Shown here: positions 31,318-40,701 of the stretch, one piece after another
Layout of the letters: each line of letters begins with the position of its first letter
Position numbering within the stretch: the first letter of the stretch is position 1
Assembly: GCA_030248195.1 (NCBI GenBank)
Contig: JASAND010006820.1
Coordinates: 1-64,000 of the forward strand
Direction of reading: 5' to 3'
DNA length: 64,000 nt
Source of the DNA: Trissonchulus latispiculum
Taxonomy: Eukaryota; Nematoda; Enoplea; Enoplida; Ironidae
Notes under the pieces: model-generated
The model's input: the letters and a program-made list of their open reading frames with translations, nothing else
What the model was told of the DNA's origin: nothing
Database searches by the model: none
Position numbers and translations under genes: made by a program

Positions 31318-32328
31318 ATGTCAGATAACCCTGCTCGTACAGGCCGTTGTGTTGGGTTCTCGGGAAATTTATCGGGATTTTACCACCCCCGACCTATCCT
31401 CCCTCACCCTGGCTACCCAAATTTAGTTACTCCCCCCACCACTCGTCCAACGCAAAATTCTACTCAAAATTCAGATTCTCTCTTAATAATTGCTCCTCCC
31501 ACTACAAATTCTCCTCCGTCCCCTGAATTCTTACCCGGTGGGTTTTTAAGTACTGAAATTCCAATTTCACGTTCTACGGTAACAATTACTACTACTACTC
31601 CTACCTGTTTCTATTCTGGCGATATGGATACACTTTTGCATAATGCTCGGGCAGCTCGCTATTCCCCCGCAAGGTTACCTTCTTATCTTGTTTCCTCAAA
31701 CGCTACTACTTCTTTTGCAACTCAAAACCATTTCTATCAATCTATTCCCGAAATGCTTACTTCTCCTACTTCAAATTGGGAGGTTTCGGAGGTGGATGGA
31801 CACCTTCAACCCCGTCGCCCACGAATGTCTACCACATGTATTCCCCCTCCCCCTCCTCCTCTTCACCCCCGCCCACCGTCCATTTCCCGAGAACCTTCTC
31901 TTCTAGGAAATCCTATATCTATTTCTGTGTCTACGGACGACTTACCAGGTCCATCTACCACACGGGCTACTAATATTTCTCAAAATTTTCGTTCTGTTTC
32001 TATGGTTCAGGGAGGGTCTCAAAATTCTTGTTTGATCCCATTATTTCAACTTCCGTCTGGTTATATGTTAGTTCCAGAGTTTCCTCGTTATCCCCGTCCA
32101 GGTTTTTGTGATATGTGTGGCCAACCGGCTTTACGTACGTATCACCGCGGGGATGTTTTCATGGCTCCCCCTCCAAATTTTTTCGACGAAAATTTAACGG
32201 GTCCTACTTTAGCAAACCCGTCTTCAAATTCCCAAATGTTTGCAAATTCTTTAATTTCTGATTTCTCTTTCTGGCGTTGGGACCCCGAAAATAGATGTTT
32301 ACGTCCGGCCTGGGGCACTACATTCTGA
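31318..32328 (+). CDS. Accessory ORF5, 336 aa, Cys/His-motif protein related to ORF6
   Basis: Intact frame. Residues 1 to about 250 are low-complexity and rich in Pro, Ser, Thr and Asn. The C-terminus carries RPGFCDMCGQPA, with C264-x2-C267, H276 in YHRGD, then WRWDPENRCLRP with C327. The same pattern in ORF6 (RPG-x-C-x2-CGQPA-x4-HRG ... WRWD-x3-N-x-CLRP) shows common descent and suggests a small zinc-binding fold with C, C, H and C ligands. It differs from the CCHC knuckle of Gag. Binding of nucleic acid is an inference from the zinc motif alone. Confidence 0.85.
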   Translation: MSDNPARTGRCVGFSGNLSGFYHPRPILPHPGYPNLVTPPTTRPTQNSTQNSDSLLIIAPPTTNSPPSPEFLPGGFLSTEIPISRSTVTITTTTPTCFYSGDMDTLLHNARAARYSPARLPSYLVSSNATTSFATQNHFYQSIPEMLTSPTSNWEVSEVDGHLQPRRPRMSTTCIPPPPPPLHPRPPSISREPSLLGNPISISVSTDDLPGPSTTRATNISQNFRSVSMVQGGSQNSCLIPLFQLPSGYMLVPEFPRYPRPGFCDMCGQPALRTYHRGDVFMAPPPNFFDENLTGPTLANPSSNSQMFANSLISDFSFWRWDPENRCLRPAWGTTF

Positions 32329-32608
32329 GCACTTCATACATTTTTGTTTTGTTTTGAGATTAGTAATTGTTATTCAGTATACGTATGTATTAAGTGTAAT
32401 TTTATGTAACCACTCTTAAATATTTTATGTATGCATGTATTTGGTATGTGGCTTATATAATTTGATTCTGGTTTAATTAATGAATTTAAAATCTCTTTTG
32501 TTTAGGATTCCTACAATCTGGACCAAAAGGTATCTATTTTCTCTGAATCTTCAAGTTGGTGGGTCGGTAAAATTTTTCTGATTTCTTTCTTAGTTTGATG
32601 AAATAAAC
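32329..32608 (+). promoter_or_regulatory. Spacer 5 with splice-acceptor-like site
   Basis: CTCTTTTGTTTAG ends at 32505, 104 nt before the next ATG. GTCGGTAAAATTTT (donor-like) and TTTCTTTCTTAG lie just upstream of the start codon. Confidence 0.4.
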
Positions 32609-33304
32609 ATGGCTAGTGCGTCGTCTCACTCATCTAATGACTCTGATGAAATTACTATTATTGCAGTTACTTCTGCTTCTTCTCTGGTTGCATCTTCTAC
32701 AAATTTCAACGCTATTCCTTCTCAAAATTCTCCTTCTTTGCAAAATTTACCACCGTTACAGCGGGCTCCTTTTGTTCGACCTGTAGGTCCTAGAGCATAC
32801 ACACCCCCTATGAATATTCGCCCGCGACATTTTTCTCCAGTTTTGCATTTCACACCTCCAAGAAATTCTTCAAATCTTTCCCCACCTTTTTCACCGGTGT
32901 ACGGCAGCATGCCTCCACCGGAAAGATTTCCTGCATATTATGAAAATAGGCCTTTACCGCCACCTTCAGTGGTTCGAGTCCAGCCAGTGGTGGTACGCCC
33001 GCCCCTCCCTATACGTGTACCATTAGTTCCACCAAATTTAAATATTGTTACTTTACATCAACCTCCACCTGGACACGTTACAATTCCACTTGATGCACGT
33101 TTTACTCGTCCAGGCAACTGTCCGTATTGTGGGCAACCAGCCCCACATATGGTCCACAGGGGTGAATTCTCTATAAATTTTACTGAAAGAACAGATTCTC
33201 GACAATTGGGTGACCCTCGTGCATCACACCCAGCCTTTCTTTCAAATGTGTCTTGGTGGCGCTGGGATTCTTTGAATCAATGTCTGCGCCCCCAAGGCTG
33301 GTGA
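32609..33304 (+). CDS. Accessory ORF6, 231 aa, Cys/His-motif protein related to ORF5
   Basis: Intact frame. The N-terminal two thirds are Pro/Ser-rich with many aromatic-proline repeats. The C-terminus has RPGNCPYCGQPA (C171, C174), VHRGEF (H183) and WWRWDSLNQCLRP (C225), matching ORF5 at the same spacing from the end of the protein. The shared residues include all four candidate metal ligands and the WRWD and CLRP blocks, so the domain is under constraint in both copies. The N-terminal regions are similar only in composition. Confidence 0.85.
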   Translation: MASASSHSSNDSDEITIIAVTSASSLVASSTNFNAIPSQNSPSLQNLPPLQRAPFVRPVGPRAYTPPMNIRPRHFSPVLHFTPPRNSSNLSPPFSPVYGSMPPPERFPAYYENRPLPPPSVVRVQPVVVRPPLPIRVPLVPPNLNIVTLHQPPPGHVTIPLDARFTRPGNCPYCGQPAPHMVHRGEFSINFTERTDSRQLGDPRASHPAFLSNVSWWRWDSLNQCLRPQGW

Positions 33305-33601
33305 GGCGACGTACATGTAGTTTTTACGAATTTTATGCAATATTTTAAATTTTGATTTGTTCATTAGACTTTTTACTTTAACAATTTATTACGTATTAAT
33401 TGTTTGATGTCTAATTAAAATTTTTCTTTTATGTTTAAGGTTATCTTGTTGGCATGTCACCAGTACGGGCCTCCACTCCTACCCTGCTGCACCTGTAATT
33501 ACTGTTTGTTTTTGTTTAGTTTATTGTACTGTATAAGCGGTTGGGGGTTTTTGTACTGATTCTGTTTTGTGAAAAATTCCTGTTTTTCTGAAAATTTGAA
33601 T
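33305..33601 (+). promoter_or_regulatory. Spacer 6 with splice-acceptor-like site
   Basis: TTTTCTTTTATGTTTAAG ends at 33439, 163 nt before the ATG of ORF7. A GC-richer block and CACCTGTAATTACT (donor-like) follow, then T-rich sequence to the start codon. Confidence 0.4.
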
Positions 33602-36600
33602 ATGAGTGGAAATTCTGACAACACTGACGAGCCAACCCCCCCTTCAGAACAGCAAAAATCTCCGCTTCAGTCCCCCTTCCCAAAAATTGAAGCCGCAGAG
33701 GAAGTTTCTACAGTCGAGATCTATATGGAAACTTCCTCTGAAAGCACGGACCAGTCAGCTTCAGGGGTCAACCCGACCCCTGGTTGCTCTTCATGGGATC
33801 AGGCGGGTATCAGTTTAACTCAGAGATTGCCAGAACTGTTTCCCCCTGACCAGCCGGAGATCCCGCGTTTTCCCCATAGGGAGGATAAAGGACCTTCGTC
33901 TGGCCGGGTTCAGGATCCAGTTCTGCGTAATGCTGCTGAAGCTGCTCACAGATCTGCTGATGACCCGGTTACAAATGCCAATGCGCCTTTGTCACGCGGC
34001 GCGCTTGAAGATAAATTGTCTGCTACCAAAATTTATCCCTTGAATATCCCTGCTTGGGCTGAGGCACAGGAACTCCGGAACTGGGAGGCTTCAGTGAAAC
34101 AGTGGAGAGATGTGCCTATGGCACTTAGGCCTCCGTGCCCTGAGGGCACGATCACGGTTATCACAAAATTGCAGCAACTTTACGAGGAGGTTCAGAACAT
34201 TTTTCAGAAAGCTATGGCTGCAAAATTTCTCACAGTCGCTGGTCTCAAACATCAAGGTTTCTTCCCTGACCCCTCCAATCCCTCCACCCTTTCAGTTCTG
34301 ATGTTTGCCGTTCCCAGAGACCCTGCGCGTTTTTCTTCTGAAATTGATCCCCTTTGTTTTCATGCCCCTGCTTTTTGTCTGAATAAGCCAAATCTATTAA
34401 TTTTTGCGTTTTTAATTCCCCGAATTTATCTCGACGTCCCTTCTTGGTCTTTAATTCGCTACGGCTTGCAACCACTTTTGTTCAATACGCCCTTCCCAGT
34501 TTTTTCTTTTTCGGCTTTGGACACTGTCCGACTTTTGGCTTCCACTTTGGGCATTGACCCCCGAAATTCTATTGTTGATATGAGTTATCTTACCTTTCAT
34601 GTGCAATCCCGGTCCTCCCCCAGAGACATTCAAGAGCGCAGGGCCTCTCATACGAAGGGCAAACATCTGTGGGTAACCATTCCCGTCGGGGGTGGACAAC
34701 CCCAGCCCACGGGTCCTCCGGACCTGAAAGGCAGATTTGACCGTAACCACAAGTGGTTCCAGGAGAACCTTCTTGTGTACCCTTCCTCCGAGATCAAACG
34801 AATCCGTTTGACTGAAAATTCCTTTACTCCTCTCCAGGAGACGGAGGTCCTCAATTGGGCTCTCGTCCTGATCCGAGACACATACATGAGCGTGCATGTT
34901 CTATCCTTGCACCATAAACTTTCCGAGCAGGATCTAGTGATCCTTCGCAAAACTTACGCATATGCCCAACGCGGCTCTGACAAGGCCATCTCTGGCATCA
35001 ATCGGATTCCTTTGACTAAAACTCCTATTTTTGTTGATCCTTCTTTTGACACAGTTTCTGAAGTTTTTCTCAAAAATGAGGCACGCACAGGCAAAAGCCG
35101 CACAAAAGCGGTTATGGCCGCGGTCAAACCCGACCTTTCAAAACCAGATCAACTGAATCCTCGCATTCCGGACGTGACCATCCGGGACAAGGAAATTTTC
35201 ACTAGTGTGGCTGCCCGGGTTAATCCAGCGCCTCCACCTTCAAAATCGGAGAAGATTCCGGGGGCAGCGAAGCGCGCTGCTGCGGCTCTTCAGGCGCAGC
35301 AGGACGAACAGGCAGTTGAGGCTCAGGAGGATCCGGACCAGTTGCCGGTCGACTACGCTCCGGATGAGTCAAATTTAGTTGGCGGTGCGTCATCGGATGA
35401 CGAGTTCCGTTCGCGGTCTCCTATCCGATCCGTCTCGTCGACTCCCCGCCGTCTTGTCATAGATGAACAAGAGGCTAGCCAGGCTGGGTCTCCTTTGGTG
35501 TCGGGTTCCGGGCCTTCGGATTCCGGGCGACCCTCGCGCTCGAGGACTCGCTCTGGTCCGCCGCGCCCTGGACTCGTGATCCATATGGACGATCTGCCGG
35601 GTGCTGTTGTGCACGGCTCAGCGCCGTCTCCGGAGCGTGCTCGCATTCCTTCTCTTTTGCAGCTGCCGTATCAACCTATGCCTCGCCAATCTCGTTCTGC
35701 TAGCGCGGCTTCGGCCTTAGGCCAGGCCTCTGAGAGCTCGTCCGTGCCCTCATGGGTGCGCTCGGAATCGCCTCCACGGCAGCAGAAAACTACTAAGTTG
35801 AGAAAAACTACGGTGTGCACGTCCACCGGTGAAGTTTCTGTGCCTCAGCCAGTATACTCTACGTTGGCTCCAAGCAGGGCGGCTAGTCAAGAATCTTTGT
35901 ACCATAGACCACAGCAAAGCACGCCAGTTTTAAATTTTTCTGGAATTGACACCGGTTATCTTCTTGATCGGGGACCTTCGGTTCCTACAGCAACTGTTCC
36001 AAATTTGACTGCTCCCATCCCTTCCTTACCCCCTCCCCCCCGCGTACGGCTTCCTCCCCCCACCCCTCAGCTTCCTCCAAATTTAGTTCAGTACTTGAGT
36101 TCTTTGGTACCACCTCCCCGACCTCCCCTCCTTCCCAATCCAGTGTTGCAGGCTCCGATTACGCCCTCTCGTGCGGAAGGGGCACCCCCCCTTCCCTCAG
36201 TTACCCAGTCCAGTGGCCCTACGGGTGCTGCCCCGGCTTTTGATTTTTCTATGGCCATCTATGGCGTCCAACAGTCTCTTCGTTCTCTCGTTGAGGATTC
36301 TTTCTTCCAGCGGTTGCCTGACGTCGGTTCTCCGGCTCAGCTCGCTGTCCTCCAGAATTTGGGGGTTAATATTCAAATTATTATTGACAAATTGGGGATT
36401 CCTCCCCCCTGGAAAGCTTTGGCATTTGTTCACGCTATTATGCAAACAAACGTTTTGGACGTCTCAAAATTGTTCCAAGTCCTTTACCCCGAACAGTCGG
36501 AAGAGCCTAACCGGCACCTGCAACCAGAGGCTGATCCTAATTCGGCAGGGCCTTCTAGCCAGGTGTCTCTCTCAGCGCCTGCTGAACAAATTCTGGGGGT

Positions 36601-38359
36601 ACGGGATCAACCTGGACCCTCTAGTCGCCCGGATCCGATTGAGCCGCCGGCTCAGCCTCCGGTTCGCGAACAGCCCCTGCGCGTCGCCCAACCTCCACAG
36701 CATCTGCCTTCTATGCGCTTGCCAATTCAGGTGACTCCATTTTCTATGGAAAACGCGCCAGCTCCACCTGAGGATCGGCACATTGTCTGGCCTGAATCTC
36801 ATTATCTACATCCAAGCAAATTGGTTCAAAACACTGCTGGCTTGACACCGGCTGCTTTTCAACCGGGTGTCATACCTACCATTGAGGTTGACCGTCAACC
36901 GGAATACATTGCTGAACCACCAGATGGGCCTTTCAAAGTTGTGCAAATTATTCGGGCGCGCGGTTATTCGAAAATGCCCGCAGAATTACATCAGATGCGC
37001 AATTGCCCTCCAGAATATACACGCGCAAATCCGGATATGCCGTTTTGCACGCGAAAATTCACGGGTCCTCAGGAAGTTGATTTTTCGTTTTGGCCCGCGG
37101 TCCACTATATGATCAACCACTATGATCACGTCGTCCCCTTTAGAAATTATGCTGAACCGTACTGGCAAATTGCCTATCTCCCTGACCTTCGGTCAAAAAT
37201 TGATGGTTCTAGCTTAAATCCTTATTTTGTGGCGATTTATAATTTTTGGTATCAGGCTTTTACTCGTGATAACATGCCTTTTGCTGTTTCCAAAACTGTT
37301 TTTGATAGCTTTTCTACACGGCTTAAAGAAGTTTTTCCCCAGTTCAATATTGAAATTTCTGTTTCTAATCCACAGTACACCACTTTGGATGGTGCTCCCT
37401 ACTATTCTTTTGATCTGCAAGTTTGTACTGTTACTATTGATTTTCCATCTCTTTTTCGGGGCGACGTGCTTGAATTCGATTCTTTTCGCCTAGTGGGCCG
37501 CGGACCTCACCCGTGGGCGGCTGCAGCAGCAGCTTCGGCTCAAATTTTTCCGTATCTTTACATCTACCCGGCCTTTCTCATGGCAAAAAGTCCACCGTGC
37601 AAATTTGTTGATCATATTGAGCGTCTTTCCCAAAATATGGAACGTTTTGTAGAAGATATGATTGCTACTTTGTGGACTCATCCTAGAAATTCGCTGGAAA
37701 ACGCTCACTTTGTTGAGCAAGTCTTCTATTTTAAAGGGCCTGGTTGTATTGCTTCGAACATGTGGCCGGTCCGGCCTGATCCCGAGTCCAATTCGACTAC
37801 TATCCCTTACATCAAATGGGGAAATCGTGAATTCGCAACAGCCGAACAACTTTATAACTTTCGAAAATTTGATGACTGGTTCTTGCTACCTGAAGCGGCT
37901 CGTTATACGGCTGGCTTAGGATGCCCCTTTCAGGCCAAGTATATGGCTGAGGAATTTGTAGCTGAGTGGGTCCCCGACGGTTCTCCCTTGAGAACTTTGT
38001 GGCACGCGAAGTCGGGCAAGGGCCATCTAATTCGCGTTCTAATTATGTTAGACGTGATCCGTGCCAAAGCCGCATCGGTACCCGAATTTCGCCGATGGCT
38101 CTATAACACCGGTGTTGCCTATTTAGCTGAGGCCGTGGATACGGACAAATTCTGGGGCTGCGGCATTGATGCCACTGTTCTCAAGAGTCTAACTCCACGA
38201 GAACGCAGTGAGCGACTTCGCAACCCTCCAGGAAAAAACTGGATGGGCAAAATTTGCATGATTGTACGTCGCGAACTTTTCCCCACTCTTTTTCATGATT
38301 TGAATGTCCGGGATTGCGAACAACGCCTGCGGGAGGCTAAAGTTTTGGCTCGTCAGTAA
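33602..38359 (+). CDS. Accessory ORF7, 1585 aa, with C-terminal NADAR (YbiA/DUF1768) domain
   Basis: The frame is open from 33569, but the first ATG is at 33602. Three parts are visible: an N-terminal globular region (about 134-535) of unknown family, a long Ser/Pro/Arg-rich disordered stretch (about 540-1055, with RSRSP-like motifs), and a C-terminal globular part. The last about 200 residues (1375-1570) match the NADAR family: FYFKGPG...ASNMWP at the start, EFATAEQLYNFRKF with the conserved Glu at 1415, VEA..TDKFWGCG (W1518, G1519) and GKNWMGKICMIVRREL (from 1544). NADAR proteins act on N-glycosidic bonds of ADP-ribose or ribosyl compounds; bacterial members include YbiA/RibX and antitoxins that remove ADP-ribose from guanine in DNA. 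The region 1060-1370 just before it looks folded but is not recognised. Confidence 0.92.
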   Translation: MSGNSDNTDEPTPPSEQQKSPLQSPFPKIEAAEEVSTVEIYMETSSESTDQSASGVNPTPGCSSWDQAGISLTQRLPELFPPDQPEIPRFPHREDKGPSSGRVQDPVLRNAAEAAHRSADDPVTNANAPLSRGALEDKLSATKIYPLNIPAWAEAQELRNWEASVKQWRDVPMALRPPCPEGTITVITKLQQLYEEVQNIFQKAMAAKFLTVAGLKHQGFFPDPSNPSTLSVLMFAVPRDPARFSSEIDPLCFHAPAFCLNKPNLLIFAFLIPRIYLDVPSWSLIRYGLQPLLFNTPFPVFSFSALDTVRLLASTLGIDPRNSIVDMSYLTFHVQSRSSPRDIQERRASHTKGKHLWVTIPVGGGQPQPTGPPDLKGRFDRNHKWFQENLLVYPSSEIKRIRLTENSFTPLQETEVLNWALVLIRDTYMSVHVLSLHHKLSEQDLVILRKTYAYAQRGSDKAISGINRIPLTKTPIFVDPSFDTVSEVFLKNEARTGKSRTKAVMAAVKPDLSKPDQLNPRIPDVTIRDKEIFTSVAARVNPAPPPSKSEKIPGAAKRAAAALQAQQDEQAVEAQEDPDQLPVDYAPDESNLVGGASSDDEFRSRSPIRSVSSTPRRLVIDEQEASQAGSPLVSGSGPSDSGRPSRSRTRSGPPRPGLVIHMDDLPGAVVHGSAPSPERARIPSLLQLPYQPMPRQSRSASAASALGQASESSSVPSWVRSESPPRQQKTTKLRKTTVCTSTGEVSVPQPVYSTLAPSRAASQESLYHRPQQSTPVLNFSGIDTGYLLDRGPSVPTATVPNLTAPIPSLPPPPRVRLPPPTPQLPPNLVQYLSSLVPPPRPPLLPNPVLQAPITPSRAEGAPPLPSVTQSSGPTGAAPAFDFSMAIYGVQQSLRSLVEDSFFQRLPDVGSPAQLAVLQNLGVNIQIIIDKLGIPPPWKALAFVHAIMQTNVLDVSKLFQVLYPEQSEEPNRHLQPEADPNSAGPSSQVSLSAPAEQILGVRDQPGPSSRPDPIEPPAQPPVREQPLRVAQPPQHLPSMRLPIQVTPFSMENAPAPPEDRHIVWPESHYLHPSKLVQNTAGLTPAAFQPGVIPTIEVDRQPEYIAEPPDGPFKVVQIIRARGYSKMPAELHQMRNCPPEYTRANPDMPFCTRKFTGPQEVDFSFWPAVHYMINHYDHVVPFRNYAEPYWQIAYLPDLRSKIDGSSLNPYFVAIYNFWYQAFTRDNMPFAVSKTVFDSFSTRLKEVFPQFNIEISVSNPQYTTLDGAPYYSFDLQVCTVTIDFPSLFRGDVLEFDSFRLVGRGPHPWAAAAAASAQIFPYLYIYPAFLMAKSPPCKFVDHIERLSQNMERFVEDMIATLWTHPRNSLENAHFVEQVFYFKGPGCIASNMWPVRPDPESNSTTIPYIKWGNREFATAEQLYNFRKFDDWFLLPEAARYTAGLGCPFQAKYMAEEFVAEWVPDGSPLRTLWHAKSGKGHLIRVLIMLDVIRAKAASVPEFRRWLYNTGVAYLAEAVDTDKFWGCGIDATVLKSLTPRERSERLRNPPGKNWMGKICMIVRRELFPTLFHDLNVRDCEQRLREAKVLARQ
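37724..38309 (+). other. NADAR domain within ORF7
   Basis: Protein residues 1375-1569. Family hallmarks seen in order: F-Y near the start, SN-x-WP, the TAEQ block with a Glu equivalent to the one used by YbiA-type enzymes, A-x-Y/F..F..W, VEA..D..WG-x-G, and G-x-N-x-x-G followed by a hydrophobic helix ending in RREL. An insert of about a dozen residues lies between WGCG and the GKNWMG block. The key motifs are intact, so enzymatic activity is plausible. Confidence 0.88.
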
Positions 38360-40686
38360 TTTCATGTGGCGGGGTGGGTATGTCTTTGTTTATGTTGGCC
38401 CGTATTGGTATAATGGGTGGTGGTTTCATGATCTCTAAATTTGTCTTCACTTGCATGCATAAATTTCACATTACCTTTCTCGTAGCACTGCTTCTAGATT
38501 TCTTAGTGCATTTCTTGCTTTCTTCTTCCATTTTTGTGATAAATTCACACTTTCTCTTGTTTTCATGATAAATTTTCTTTGGTCTCTTCATAAAAATTGA
38601 TTAAATTCATATCTCTTATAACTTAATTAAATTGGATTTCTATTCCAAATTGAATAAATTTAATTTTATTATAAATTGAATAAATGAATACCTTATTCTT
38701 CTTGATATATCTTCTCCGAATTTTTGAAATTCTCGAATTCTTACATTATACAAGGGTGGGTATTCTGTGTTACTTGCATTTTATCATATTAATTTTTACC
38801 GTCTAGGCAATAGTACTGGGGTATAAATAACACCGTGCCGTACCTCGGCGGGTCCGTGGCTGCTCGTCGCCTGCGCTATCCCCATAGGGAAGGTAACGGT
38901 GGGCGGTCAGCCCCGGACCGGCAATTTTGACTCTTGAGAATTATTTTCCGTTTTCTCTGATTTGGCGTCTCCTACGGTGCCTGCGTTTTCCCCATAGGGA
39001 AGATAACGGTTCCGTCGGTTTCTGCCTACACTCTCTAAATTAATCGGGCCTCATATATATGTATTGCGGGCTTTTGCCCAAGTTTCTCTTTTGTTACTGT
39101 TAGGCATCATGCCTATATGCTTAGCCATCCATATACATGCCGTATATTATTCCATTTTTGTTTGTTTGTTCTGTATTATGTTAACTCTTCCCCTTCCCTC
39201 CCCCCCTGTCCCTCTTGACGGCGAGTGTTCCCCTGCTATGTTGTTTGTCTGTCTGTGATTGTATTGCCCCCTATATGTGATACGGGTTGGCCCCTATGAT
39301 TCTATCTGGTGGTTGGACGGGCCTGGTTCGGTGTCTGGAAGGCTGGCGGTGATGGTCTTGGTCTGGTTTGAGCGGGCGCTTGATGCCGTGGGGCATCCGC
39401 CCAGTAGTCCGGAGGTCTCGGTCCGGTGATTTGGTATGGGATTTTTCCCTTGGTGCTGGTATTTTGAAATCTCTCCCGCAGCCTGGAGTTATTTAGGATT
39501 GTTTGAACTTTATAAAGTCAATTTTTGTGATTGTTGTGATGAACCCGGTTGTTTGTCCCTCTACCTCGTCCGTCCCCCCTCCCCCTTTCCCCTTCTTTTA
39601 CTAACCATTATTTCACTGCCTATATTTTCTATGCTCTCTACAGATTTAGCATTAACCGTGGTTGGGTGGGGTCCATATTTGGTCATTGTTGTGGGTTTCT
39701 TCTCCTGATTTAAACTTTTCTATAAATTTTAATTTAAATTCTGTGTCTTCTATTCTTTATATTTCGGAGATAATCTTTTCCTATGGGTTCCCTCTAGCTC
39801 AGTTTAGCTGTTCTATATGTATGCTGTATGTTATTCCATTTTTGTTTAATCTTTTCGGGTCTTGTTTCTCTTAACATGGTGTTTGCTTCACTTTTCTTTA
39901 CAAAATAGTCACGGGTTTACTTTATTTCAAAATTTTTCTACACATACTGCCATTATTTTGCCTTATTTTTGCCATGTCTACCTTACGCAGCTATGCCAGT
40001 ATTGCTTTATTTTGTGTGCTTTATAATTCTTGGCATTTAATAAAGATTCTATATATTTTTGTATGTTGGGGCAGGCAGGTGCTCAGGAGAGACCACCTTT
40101 TTGAGTGAAATACTCTCCTTTCTGATTTATTTCGCTCCCCTGGAGCATTTGAAATTGAGTCTCTCCTTGAGTCTCACTGCCTTCCCCCTATAAGATTCGA
40201 ATTTATATATGTTAATATGAATCTCTCTTTCTAAGTATTTCTATATTTCTATATTAAGAATTTTCTATTCTATTTTTTCGAGCGCTTCTGTTGGCACTCG
40301 CTTTTCATAATGTTATTTATATACTATTATTATAAATCTATATCTTCGGATTATGTCCTGTTTTGTTATGTGCGCTCTAGTCGCGGCTGAAGGGCTCTGT
40401 CCCAATTATCTTTGTATTTGTATGTCGGCAAAGTCCGTTATATGTTGAATGTACCCCCGGTATGTTCCGGCGTAGTTTTACCCGTGTCTCGGCAAAACCC
40501 AAAAATGTGAAAAACATGGGGTCGAGTGATTCCCGGTATCCAAAGTGAACCGAGGAAATATTTTAGCAATTTTTCCCATTTTTCTAAAACGCATTTTATC
40601 TATACTAGTAGCTAAGGTACGTAGGCTAACGCAAATTTTATTACTAACCTATGTGCCTGGAGGCCGCGGCGAGGGCGCGCGTTTCA
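38360..40686 (+). other. Long 3' untranslated region of the retrotransposon
   Basis: About 2.3 kb between ORF7 and the polypurine tract. The frames inside are short and T-rich and not convincing. It contains two copies of the CCCCATAGGGAA hairpin motif (38873-38900, 38984-39010), an internal AATAAA at 40039-40044, and several GC-rich patches (38830-39020, 39290-39440, 40070-40190). Confidence 0.7.
38873..39010 (+). repeat. Paired hairpin motifs, CCCCATAGGGAAGRTAACGG
   Basis: GCG..TTCCCCATAGGGAA followed by GRTAACGG occurs at 38873-38900 and 38984-39010. Related copies are inside ORFs: 33865-33891 (ORF7, followed by GGATAAAGG), 21966-21988 (Gag, TTTCCCTAAGGGAAGGTAAAGG) and a short form at 20511-20522. 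The core is an inverted repeat (TTCCC/GGGAA). Confidence 0.6.
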
Positions 40687-40698
40687 AAAGAGGGGGTA
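40687..40698 (+). other. 3' polypurine tract
   Basis: AAAGAGGGGGTA, within TTTCAAAAGAGGGGGTAATC, directly precedes the 3' LTR (starts 40702). This is the expected plus-strand priming site. Confidence 0.85.
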
Positions 40699-40701
40699 AT
40701 C

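Noticed and set aside
36171..36734. 187-codon second frame within ORF7
   Set aside because: Lies in the GC-richer disordered linker of ORF7 where alternative frames stay open by composition; no domain and no separate start context.
29048..38359. Accessory ORFs as a retroviral envelope gene
   Set aside because: None shows a signal peptide plus transmembrane anchor or a fusion-peptide arrangement.
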